64,000 nt of DNA from Actinomyces procaprae (GTDB taxonomy: Bacteria; Actinomycetota; Actinomycetes; Actinomycetales; Actinomycetaceae), in contig NZ_CP039292.1 in assembly GCF_004798665.1 (NCBI RefSeq), positions 3,534,001 to 3,598,000 on the forward strand, in the 5' to 3' direction. Below are positions 26,567-35,583 of this stretch, one piece after another (position 1 is the first letter of the stretch; each line of letters begins with the position of its first letter). A program made the translations under genes and the position numbers. The notes below the pieces were generated by a model. It did no database searches. It had not been told where the DNA came from and was given only the letters and a program-made list of their open reading frames with translations.

Positions 26567-27754
26567 TCAGGCGGCGGGCGCGATGGCGCGCGCGGACAGC
26601 ACGCCGTCTATGGCGCGCAGCTGGTCGAGCACGTCCTCGCCGAGCTCGCCCTCGACGTCGACCAGCGTGACGGCGAGGTCGCCGCGGGAGCGGTTGAGCA
26701 GGTTGGCGATGTTCTGGCCCCGCTCGGCCACCAGGGTGGAGACCTGGCCGACCATGTTGGGCACGTTCTGGTTGACGATCACCAGGCGGCGGGTGCCGGG
26801 CTCGCGCGGCAGCACCGCCTCCGGGAAGTTGACGGAGTTGTGGACCTGCCCGTCCTCCAGGAAGCCGCGCAGCTCGTCCACGGCCATGACTGCGCAGTTG
26901 CGCTCGGCCTCCTTGGTGGAGGCGCCCAGGTGCGGCAGGGAGATGCACTTGGGGTGCTTGTGCACGGCGGTGGAGGGGAAGTCGCACACGTAGCCGCCCA
27001 GGGCGCCCTCGTCCAGGGCGGCGACGACGGCGGCCTCGTCCACGATCTCGGCGCGCGCGAAGTTCAGCAGCACCGCCGTCTCCTTCATCAACGCGATGCG
27101 CTGGGTGGAGACCAGGCCGCGGGTGGACTCGATCAGCGGCACGTGCACGGTGAGGATGTCGGCGCGGCGGAACACCTCCTCCATGGATTCGGCGCGCTCC
27201 ACCTCGGCACTCAGGTGCCAGGCGTGCTCCACGCTGATGCCGGGGTCGAAGCCCACCACGTTCAGGCCCAGCCCGAGCGCGGCGTTGGCCACCTGCACGC
27301 CGATCGCGCCCAGGCCGATCACGCCCAGGGTGCGGCCGGGCAGCTCGAAGCCGACGAACTGCTTCTTGCCGGCCTCGACGGCGCGGGCGATCTCGGCGTC
27401 GTCGCCGGCGAGCTCGTGGGCGAAGCGGGCGGCGGGGATGAGGTTGCGGGAGGCGATGAACAGGCCCGCCAGCACCAGCTCCTTGACGGCGTTGGCGTTG
27501 GCGCCGGGGGTGTTGAACACCGGGATGCCGCGCTTGGTCATGGCGTCGACCGGGATGTTGTTGGTGCCGGCGCCGGCGCGGGCGATCGCCATCACCGAGT
27601 CGGGGATCGGGGCGTCGTGCAGCTTGGCCGAGCGCACCAGCAGCGCGTGGGGGTCGTTGACGTTGCCGCCGACGTCGTAGCGGTCGTCCGGGAAGCGGGA
27701 CAGGCCGGCGCCGGAGATGGCGTTGAGGGTCTGGATGCGGAACTGCTTCGTCAT
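26567..27754 (-). CDS. serA: D-3-phosphoglycerate dehydrogenase
   Basis: The first step of serine synthesis: oxidises 3-phosphoglycerate to 3-phosphohydroxypyruvate with NAD. The 395-residue product has the short SerA form: substrate domain, NAD domain with VIGLGAIGVQVANAA (about 138-152), a catalytic Arg in NFARAEIVDE, Glu, and a His in LPHLGAST. A C-terminal ACT domain (about 322-395) is the usual serine-feedback site. It lies 45 bp after serC on the same strand, so the two steps are probably one operon. Confidence 0.96.
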   Translation of the reverse strand: MTKQFRIQTLNAISGAGLSRFPDDRYDVGGNVNDPHALLVRSAKLHDAPIPDSVMAIARAGAGTNNIPVDAMTKRGIPVFNTPGANANAVKELVLAGLFIASRNLIPAARFAHELAGDDAEIARAVEAGKKQFVGFELPGRTLGVIGLGAIGVQVANAALGLGLNVVGFDPGISVEHAWHLSAEVERAESMEEVFRRADILTVHVPLIESTRGLVSTQRIALMKETAVLLNFARAEIVDEAAVVAALDEGALGGYVCDFPSTAVHKHPKCISLPHLGASTKEAERNCAVMAVDELRGFLEDGQVHNSVNFPEAVLPREPGTRRLVIVNQNVPNMVGQVSTLVAERGQNIANLLNRSRGDLAVTLVDVEGELGEDVLDQLRAIDGVLSARAIAPAA

Positions 27755-27799
27755 GGCTGTGGCTTCTCCTGCGGTGCTACTGGGCTTCCGGGCGGACCG

Positions 27800-28882
27800 T
27801 CAGGCGCGGGTGCGCTCGAACTCGGTCATGTAGTCGATCAGGGCGGTGACGCCGTCGGCGGGCATGGCGTTGTAGATGGAGGCGCGCATGCCGCCGACGC
27901 TGCGGTGACCCTTGAGGTTGGTCAGGCCGGCGGCGTCGGCGCCGGCGAGGAAGTCGGCGTCGAGGGCGGGGTCGGCCAGGGTGAAGGGGATGTTCATCCA
28001 GGAGCGGGAGCGCGCCTGAACGGGGTTGGTGTAGAAGTCCGAGGCGTCGATGGCGGCGTACAGGCGCTCCGCCTTGGCGCGGTTGCGTTCGCCCATGGCC
28101 TCCAGGCCGCCGGTGGACTCGATCCAGTGCAGGATCAGCCCGAGCAGGTAGATGGAGAAGGTGGGCGGGGTGTTGAGCATGGAGTCGGCCTCGGCCATGA
28201 CCTTCCAGTCCCAGATGGCGGGCACGTCCTCGCGGGCGCGATCCAGCAGGTCCTCGCGCACGACGACGATCGCCAGGCCGGCGGGTCCGAGGTTCTTCTG
28301 GGCGCCGCCGTAGATGACGCCGAAGCGCTCGACGTCGATCGGGCGGGAGAGGTAGGTGGAGGAGAAGTCGGCCACGAGCGGGACGTCGCCGACGTCGGGG
28401 ATGTACGGGAACTCGACGCCGCCGATGGTCTCGTTGGGCGTGTAGTGCAGGTAGGCGGCATCGGCGGGGACGGTGAAGGAGCCGGGCTCGGGGGTGGTGG
28501 TGTAGGCGGAGGCGGACTCGTCGGCGACGACGCGCACGTCCACGCCCTGACGGCCGGCCTCCTTGATGGCCTTCTTGGACCACTGGCCGGTGTTGAGGTA
28601 GGCGGCGGTGGCGCCGCGGGCGGCCAGGTTCATGGGGATGGCGGAGAACTGGCCGGTGGCGCCGCCGGCGAGGAAGAGGACGCGGTAGCCGTCCGGGACG
28701 CCGGCGACGCGGCGGAAGGCGGCCTCGGCGTCGGCGGCGCAGGCGACGAAGTCCTTCCCGCGGTGGGAGACCTCCAGCACGCTCATGCCGGAACCCTGCC
28801 AGTCGGTGAGCTCGGCGGCGGCCTGCTCGAGCACGGGCAGGGGCAGTTGTGCGGGGCCTGCGGAGAAGTTGTACACGCGCAT
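27800..28882 (-). CDS. serC: Phosphoserine aminotransferase
   Basis: The second step of serine synthesis: transaminates 3-phosphohydroxypyruvate using PLP. ATG 28882 gives a 360-residue product starting MRVYNFSAGPAQLPLPVLEQ, the standard SerC N-terminus. The PLP lysine is in IYGGAQKNLGPAG (about residue 190). The open frame continues upstream to 29206 but only translates the 28-bp tandem repeats, so that extension is not real. First gene of the serC-serA operon. Confidence 0.96.
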   Translation of the reverse strand: MRVYNFSAGPAQLPLPVLEQAAAELTDWQGSGMSVLEVSHRGKDFVACAADAEAAFRRVAGVPDGYRVLFLAGGATGQFSAIPMNLAARGATAAYLNTGQWSKKAIKEAGRQGVDVRVVADESASAYTTTPEPGSFTVPADAAYLHYTPNETIGGVEFPYIPDVGDVPLVADFSSTYLSRPIDVERFGVIYGGAQKNLGPAGLAIVVVREDLLDRAREDVPAIWDWKVMAEADSMLNTPPTFSIYLLGLILHWIESTGGLEAMGERNRAKAERLYAAIDASDFYTNPVQARSRSWMNIPFTLADPALDADFLAGADAAGLTNLKGHRSVGGMRASIYNAMPADGVTALIDYMTEFERTRA

Positions 28883-29046
28883 GGCTCCACGATAGCCGGG
28901 GTGCGCGGCGCGGCCGCAAAGCGTCTCATGGGACGGGGGGCGGGCGGGGTGTGCGGCGGGCGGCAGCAGCAGGGTTGCCCGGGCGACCCCGCCGCGGCGG
29001 GCGCCGGCTACTGCGGGGGTGCCGGAAATGACCCCGGCCGCGGGGG

Positions 29047-29158
29047 CCCACGGTGACCCCGGCTGCTGCGGGCGCCCACGGTGACCCCGGCTGCTGCGGG
29101 CGCCCACGGTGACCCCGGCTGCTGCGGGCGCCCACGGTGACCGCGGCGGCTGCGGGCG
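29047..29158. repeat. 28-bp tandem repeat upstream of serC, four copies
   Basis: Copies start at 29047, 29075, 29103 and 29131. The first three are identical (CCCACGGTGACCCCGGCTGC followed by TGCGGGCG) and the fourth differs at a few bases. A degenerate copy precedes them near 29020-29046. They sit 165-275 bp ahead of the serC start. There are no spacers, so this is not a CRISPR array. Confidence 0.9.
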
Positions 29159-29296
29159 CCGGCAATGAGCTCGAGCGACCACGACGGCGATGCCGGGATC
29201 TGGCACCGCGCGCCACCCAGACCGGTCTCGCCCTGACCCGCCCGACCCCGCCCGACCCCGTCCAACCCAGCCCGGCCCGTCCCCGAGGGCGTCTGC

Positions 29297-29397
29297 TACG
29301 CCGGTTCGGGGTTAACAACGCCAGTTAACCGTCTGCTGTATACCTCTGAGGCCTTCAGCAGAACGTTAAGTAGCGTTGTTAACGGGGAAGAGGCGTT
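29297..29397. repeat. GTTAAC palindromic element, copy 2
   Basis: Half-sites TACGCC 29297 and AACGCC 29317, inverse AGCGTT 29372 and GGCGTT 29392, at 20-bp spacing. The inner arms are GTTAACAACGCCAGTTAAC and GTTAAGTAGCGTTGTTAAC. The central hairpin (about 29333-29361) has outer stem CTGCTG/CAGCAG and inner stem CCTC/GAGG. It marks the left edge of the accessory island. The homology with copy 3 continues rightward through about 130 bp into the antitoxin gene. Confidence 0.9.
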
Positions 29398-29526
29398 GCA
29401 AACGACCTCCTCCGCAGCCAGCTACCCGGCCAGAACCCACGACCTGCCGGCCGAGCCGCCCCACAAGCATCCTTCCGCGCTTCCCAACAGACGCATAGAA
29501 TCGAAACGACGACGGAAGGAGCCCCG

Positions 29527-29799
29527 GTGAGCAGGACGCTGACCATCACCGTGCCGGACAGTCTGGCCGCTGAGCTGGATCAGCGTGTGGCATCAGGCGC
29601 GTACGCCAGCCGGAGTACAGCCGTCGTAGACGGGCTCCGCGAGTTGTTCAGTCGCGAAGAAGCTCTCGATTCATGGCTGCGCGACGAAGTGGGCCCGGCC
29701 TATGACGAGCTACGCGAGGATCCCACCCGCGCCTTGTCTCCCGAAGCAGTGCGCGCACACATCGTCGGCATCCATGCCCAATCAGCGTCCGGAGCCTGA
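29527..29799 (+). CDS. ParD-type ribbon-helix-helix antitoxin
   Basis: A 90-residue antitoxin. The N-terminus LTITVPDSLAAELDQRVASG is a ribbon-helix-helix DNA-binding motif, followed by ASRSTAVVDGLRELF, and a toxin-binding C-terminal tail. GTG start with GGAAGGAG upstream. It overlaps the toxin gene by 26 bp. Such pairs normally repress their own promoter. A truncated copy lies at 38627. Confidence 0.88.
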   Translation: MSRTLTITVPDSLAAELDQRVASGAYASRSTAVVDGLRELFSREEALDSWLRDEVGPAYDELREDPTRALSPEAVRAHIVGIHAQSASGA

Positions 29800-30118
29800 A
29801 GCGCCGTCGCGCCACGTCGTCTACTCCCAGCGGGCGCAAGGCCACCTGGCTGATCTGTATCGTTGGATCGCGGACGAGTCAGGATTCCCCAACCGGGCAC
29901 TGTTGTATGTATCAGCACTTATGGACCGATGCGAGGCTTTGGGCGACTTCCCGATGGTGGGGCACGCTCGCGATGACATTAGGCCTGGCTTACGTACCGT
30001 CGGCTTTCGACGCCGAGCCGTCATCGCCTTCGCCGTGACCGATGAGGCTGTTGAGATCCTCGGTGTCTACTACGGTGGCCGTGATCACGAAACACTTCTG
30101 CGCACCGATAAGCATTAA
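29774..30118 (+). CDS. ParE/RelE-superfamily toxin
   Basis: A 114-residue toxin of the ParE/RelE fold (ParE members poison DNA gyrase). The pattern SQRAQGHLADLYRWIADESG, RALLYVSALMDRCEALGDFP, then PGLRTVGFRRRAVIAFAV is typical. ATG 29774 lies inside the antitoxin gene. The open frame extends upstream to 29702 but without homology. The gene appears intact and is paired with the ParD-like antitoxin. Confidence 0.85.
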   Translation: MPNQRPEPEAPSRHVVYSQRAQGHLADLYRWIADESGFPNRALLYVSALMDRCEALGDFPMVGHARDDIRPGLRTVGFRRRAVIAFAVTDEAVEILGVYYGGRDHETLLRTDKH

Positions 30119-30163
30119 CCCAGTGTTCGCCGCGGAAACCCAACGGGACGGCGCCAACAGAGA

Positions 30164-33100
30164 CTAGTCGCGCACGTCCAGCGGCGGCAGGGACTTCACG
30201 ATCTGCTGGGTGCGCACGGAGACGGTGGTGACGCGGGCGATGAGGTCGAGGAGGTAGCGGGGCTGGGGCCCCGCCATTTCGCCCTGGCCCGCGCCTTCGG
30301 CCATCCACTCGTTAGGGTCGTTGAGGATGCCGGAGGCCTTGTCGGTCTTCACCTGGTAGCGGTCGATGAGCCAGTCCAGGCCGCTGCGCGAGCCCAGCAG
30401 GTAGTCCTGCGCCGCCTCCGGGATGCCCGACACGGTCACGTGCTCGTTGTAGACGATGCTGGTCTTATCGGCGACCGGCCTTCCGTCCACCCGGGTCTTG
30501 CCGTAGCGCAGCTTGGTCACGTGCAGCAAAGCCAGGTCAATCGCGTCGCGCTCCGCCCAGGGCATGTCCTTCCCGTCAACGGTCAAGGTCAGCTCCCACG
30601 GCTCCACGGTCTCGTAGTCCAGGTGAAGGTCCGCCAGGCCGCGCCCGGCGGTGGCGATGGCGACGAAGTCCGCGCGGGAGGCCACCAGCGGGATGCGCGG
30701 CAGGGACTTCTTCAGGTCCGCGCCGTACCGGCTGCAGTAATCCGGCGAGTGCAGCAGCCCGTAGACGTAGTAGAAGACGTCATCCTTGCCGACCGTCGGC
30801 CCGTAGGCCTCCCGGTAGGTACGCAGGGTGGCGTCGGTGATGTTGTCGACGCGGCGGTAGCCGCCGATCACCTCGCCCGCACCCTCACCATCCGGGCTCC
30901 CACCATCATTGCCGACGACGCCGCTCGCTCCCGCTCCCAGGTCGAGCATGCCCGCGTCCCGGACGGGCTGGTCGACCGGCTCCCAGGTCCAGCGCGGAAA
31001 GAATTGGCCACCGCTTCCCGCACCAGTTACATGCAAATTCGGCACTCGATCGGTCACCAGTGCTGAAAATGGAACGGCTGACCCTTGGCCAACTATGTAC
31101 AATCCCAGGTTATCGTGCGCCGGCGTGGGGAAGCAGTCGTAGAGTCCGTAGACCATGTCGTTTAGCTGCCGGTCAAAATAGACGTACTGCTTGACGAATG
31201 GTCGATAGGTGGACTGGTAGATACGCCCGGGGTTGAAGGTGTAGGTCTTGTTCCGTACGACGTTTTTCTTGTCGGCACGGTTCCAAGAGAAGAGCGTCGG
31301 GTCAAGAAACTCCGGTTCCGCTCCGATTCGTGCCTGTACGTTGTAGTACTCGACCATCTCAGAGACCCGCTGAATCAGTTGGGTTGAGGAGTATGAGTAC
31401 ACCCAAGCATCTCGTGCGGTAGCCAACCCACGACTACGCATTCGGAAGATCCCGTCCGGCGCATCCTTACCCCCAATGGATTGCCACGTGCCGTAGCGCG
31501 GGTCGCGCTGGTTGATCCAGTCGCCGGCGGCGTTGGGGGTGATCGTCTCCCAGTCCATGGCCTCGATGCGCGAGTCGTCCACGATGCGCAGCTTGTCCTC
31601 GCGGCTCAGGTAGTCGCCGATGTCCCGGTAGCGCAGCATCGCCGGCCCGCTGTGGGCGGGGTCCTTGACGAGGAAGGTGACCGCGATCGTCGTCCGTCCT
31701 CCCTGACCAAAGACGTTTCCCCGCTCTCGCCTGCGCAGCTCGCCCGCAGTACGAGCGTTACCCCTGAGGTTGAAGACGTAGACGTGGGCGAACTCCTCGG
31801 CCAGGCTCAGCCGCACGCCGTCGGCCGTGTTGGCGTCGATGAAGCCGCCGTTGGTGACGAAGCCGATGACCCCGGCGTCCCCGAGCCGGTCACTGGCCCA
31901 GCGGATGGCCCGCAGGTAGGAGTCGTACAGGGAGTTCTTGTTCGTGCCCGTCGAGCGAGCCGCGTAGGTGTCGGCGATTCGCCGGTCCAGGTCCGGATAG
32001 CGCTGGTTGGCGTTGTTGTCATTGGCGGACTCCTGCCCCACCGAATAGGGCGGGTTGGCGACGATCAGCCGGATGTCCAGCTTGCGCTGGGCGGCGGCGC
32101 GGTCGTTGTTGGCCACGAAGAAGCTCGTGTCCAGGGTGCCCGCCCCCTCGCTCATCTGGAAGGTGTCGGCCAGCACGATCCCGTCGAAGGGCACGTAACC
32201 GCCGTCGTCCGCACTCCACGCCCCGGCACCGGCGTCGTTCCCGGACTGCTGCGCCTGAGCGAGCAGGTCGCGGTAGGCGACCTCAATGTTCGCCGTCGCA
32301 ATGTAGTAGGCCAGCAGCAGGATCTCATTGGCGTGCAGCTCACCGGCGTACTTGCGCGCCAGGTCGGCCGGGGTGATGAGCCCGGACTGCAGCAGGCGCA
32401 CAATGAAGGTGCCGGTACCAGTGAAGGGGTCCAGCACGTGCACGCCCGCGTCGGTGATGCCCCTCCCGAAGTGCTCACGGGACAGGTGGTCAACGCTGCG
32501 CAGGATGAAGTCGACGATCTCCACCGGCGTATACACGATCCCCAGGGACTTCGCCGTCTTAGTGAAGGCCTGGGAGAAGAACTTCTCATACAGTTCGGTG
32601 ATGATGCGCTGCTTGCCCTCGGCGTTGTCGATGCCGGCACAGCGCTCGCGCACCGAGGTGTAGAAGCCCTCCAGCTCCTCGGTCTCCGCCTCCAGGTTGG
32701 CGCCGTCGAGCACGCGCAGCATCCGGCCCATCACCTGGGCCACCGGGTTGGTGGCGGAGAAGTCATAGCCGTCGAATACGGCGTCGAACACCGGCTTGGT
32801 GACCAGGTGCTGGGAGAGCATGTCGATCGCGGACGCCGGGGTGATCGAGTCGTTGAGGTTGGCCCGCAGGGCATCGAGGAAGTGCGTGAACTCCGGGGCG
32901 ACCGCCGGGTCCGCCACCCGCTGCTCCAGGCGGGTGCGGTGGCGGGCGGCGATCTGGGCGACGTCCTTGGCCCACTGCTCCCAGTAGCGGCGGCTGCCGA
33001 CCTTCTGGACCAGGCGCGCGTAGATCGCCTCCTTCCACTTGCCCAGCGATGCCAGGTCGAAGGCCGCCTGCTCACCCAGGTCAACCGCGTCGTCGTCGGG

Positions 33101-35249
33101 GTCGTAGGCGGGCGTGCCGAAGGGATCGATGATGGCGACCTTGTCCGGCTTGGAGCGGTTGAGGTCGATCTTGTTGACCATGGCATCGAAGCGCTCGTCG
33201 TGCGCGCGCAGCGCCTGCAGCACCTCCCACACCACGCGGAAGGTGTCATTGTCGGCCAGCACGTCCTCCGGGGCCATGCCCGTGGGAATGGCCACCGGCA
33301 GGATGATGTAGCCGTAGCGCTTGCCCGGAGCCAGCCGCATGACCCGCCCCACGGACTGCACAATGTCCACCTGTGACTTGCGCGGGGAGAGGAACATGAC
33401 CGCATCCAGGGCGGGCACGTCCACGCCCTCGCTCAGGCAGCGGGCATTGGACAGCACCCGGCAGGACACCGCTCCGTCGGCGTCGCCCGCACCGCCGCCG
33501 GATCCCTGGCTGCTGTCGGCGCCCGACGACGACGCTCCCGGCCCGTCCGCGCCCTCACCCGAGAGCCAACCCAGCAGGCGGTTGCGTTCCATGATGTTCA
33601 TGGAGCCATCCACGTGCCTGACCTCGACCGACCCCAGCCGCCGCTGCGGCCCGGCATCATCGCCGCCCGCCGGAGCGACGGCGTCGTCCCGCTCGGGCAG
33701 GCCGCTGCGGTAGTCCTCGGCGACGTCGTTGAAGGCCGCGGCGAAACGCTTGGAGCTTCTGATGTCCCGGGCGAAGGCGACGGCGGTGCGCATGGGCTGA
33801 ATGTCGGTGCCGTACTCGGACAGGTTCACGGAGCGCTTGGCCAGTGCGTTCCAGCAGCCGACGATGCGGGCGGCGTCATCCAGGGTGAGTTCGCCGTTGC
33901 GCGCAAGGGAGGACTGCATGCGGGAGGCGACGGCGTCCTCGGACACGGTCAGGACCAGCACCTTGTAGTCGGTGAGCAGGTTGCGGGAGACCGCCTCGCC
34001 GAAGCCCAGGCGGAAGAGCTCCTCGCCGTAGGTGTTGGCGTCGTCCATGGAGGCGAGCACCGCGTTCTTCTGGCCGGCGCGCGCCTTGGTGGAGTCGTCG
34101 TAGATGCGGGGCGTCGCCGTCATGTACAGGCGCTTGCGGCCGCGCAGGTAGGTGTTGTCGTGCACGCGGACGAAGGCGGACTCGTCCGCCCCGGCGAGCG
34201 TGGCGCCGGTGGTGCGGTGGGCCTCGTCGCAGATGATCAGGTCGAAGTCCGGTGCTCCGAGTCCCTGTGCCCGGGCGACGACGTCGATGGACTGGTAGGT
34301 GGAGAAGACCACCGTCATGGGGGTCACGCCGTCGACGGGAGCGGCGCGCCGGGTGAGCCTGCGGGCGAGGGCTTCGGCGTCGGTGGTGGCGGGGATCGCC
34401 AGGTCAACCACCGAGATGTCCTCGCTCAGGTCGGTCTTGCCGCGGCCCTTACCGACCTTGTTGTCAGAACAGACCGCGAATGAGCGCAGCGGCACCTGGG
34501 CCTCTGCGCTCCACTCAAGCAGCGTCTGCGACAGCAGCGCGATGGAGGGGACCAGGAATAGCGCTACCCCCCCCCCCGCCGCTTCCAGCCATGGCCTCGG
34601 CAATGCGCAGCGAGGTGAAGGTCTTACCGGTGCCGCAGGCCATGATGAGCTTACCGCGGTCGGCTGTGGCGAGCCCCTGGGTCACCGCGTCCAGCGCGCG
34701 GCGCTGGTGCTCGCGCAGCGTCTTACGGCCAGCACGCTCCATTACCTCCGGGGTGGCCAGGTTGAACTTGTCCCAGTCGATGGTGGAGTTGAACAGGTCC
34801 TTCAAGCCGATGCGGGAGACCGGGATGGCCTGGTTCTCCACCGTGGCTGCGGCCGCGGAGTTCCACTTGTCGGTGGTGGACACGAACAGGCGCGAAGTGA
34901 ACTCACCCGTGCCCGACTCGGCCAGGAAGGTATCGACGTCGGCCTTGGTGACCTGGGACTGCGGGTCATAAAACTTGCACTGCACCGCGCACAGGTCGCC
35001 GGTGTCACGCTCGCGAGCCACCAGGTCGACGCCGCGATCCGGGCGGGCGCCGCGGCCCGGCCAGTCCCTCCACATCCAGACCTCGTCGAAGCGCTCAGCG
35101 TAACGGGGGTCGGTCAGGAGGAACTGCCGCACCAGGCGCTCGAAGCTCGTTCCCTTGCCTCGCTGCGTCTGCGCATTGAAGTACAACTCGTCAAGGAGGG
35201 CGGCGACGCGGGACTGGCTCTCGGGCGACTGACTCACGCTGGGCAGCAT
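30164..35249 (-). CDS. Type ISP restriction-modification enzyme (nuclease-helicase-methyltransferase), frameshifted at an 11-G tract
   Basis: A single-chain restriction and N6-adenine methylation enzyme of the LlaGI/LlaBIII kind. From ATG 35249: an Mrr-type nuclease (GVDLVA about 73-78, QCK 90-92); superfamily 2 helicase with MACGTGKT (203-210), then after the tract CDEAHR, YMTATPRI and QSVGRVMRL; methyltransferase VLDPFTGTGTFIV and NPPYSVG; and a C-terminal target-recognition region. The two parts are in different frames, joined exactly at an 11-G run (34567-34577). The total length, 5086 nt, is one more than a multiple of three; ten G would give one 1694-residue protein, reading GGGVALFLVPSIALL across the junction. 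This is either a phase-variable OFF state or a sequencing error. Confidence 0.92.
34567..34577. repeat. Homopolymer C11/G11 tract inside the type ISP gene
   Basis: Eleven consecutive C on the plus strand (G on the coding strand) lie just after the helicase Walker A region. This is the only point at which the coding frame changes. Such tracts are hot spots for slipped-strand length change. Confidence 0.9.
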
Positions 35250-35523
35250 AGGCGTGCCGACCCTCCTCCGGGCGCGATACCGAAATCTGGAATCAATCGC
35301 AACCGCCCTCGGGCCCGGGTGCCGCCGGGCACGATGCCCGAGGCGCACACCAGCGATCCCATGCCCTCCGGGTCAAGCGACGCCTCACGCCGCCAAGCAC
35401 ATGCCATGAGTTCACCCACCTCCTTGCAGCCCGGGCTCCCGTCACCTAGTCGTGCATGCGAGCGCAGCGATTCGTCTTTGCAGCGTTACCTCATCCAAGT
35501 CTTAACCGGGACACCGCCGCAGG

Positions 35524-35555
35524 TATGCTCGTCGGCGTGAACCACGGCGGTTCAC
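35524..35555 (+). promoter_or_regulatory. Promoter -10 and palindromic operator upstream of the DUF726-like gene
   Basis: TATGCT (35524-35529) is a likely -10 box. GTGAACC-ACGGC-GGTTCAC (35537-35555) is a perfect 7-bp-arm palindrome at the expected transcription start. The ribosome-binding site AGGAGA follows and the gene starts at 35584. No dedicated regulator gene is adjacent. Confidence 0.6.
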
Positions 35556-35583
35556 ATATGCCACGAGAGCACAGGAGACCCCC

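Noticed and set aside
26501..29056. 851-codon plus-strand open frame
   Set aside because: Antisense shadow of serA and serC with low-complexity Gly/Val/His content.
29047..29158. CRISPR-like look of the 28-bp repeats
   Set aside because: The units are directly adjacent with no spacers and no cas genes are nearby.
28883..29206. N-terminal extension of serC
   Set aside because: It would translate the 28-bp tandem repeats; the family start at 28882 is clear.
31481..33376. 631-codon plus-strand open frame
   Set aside because: Antisense shadow of the type ISP gene.
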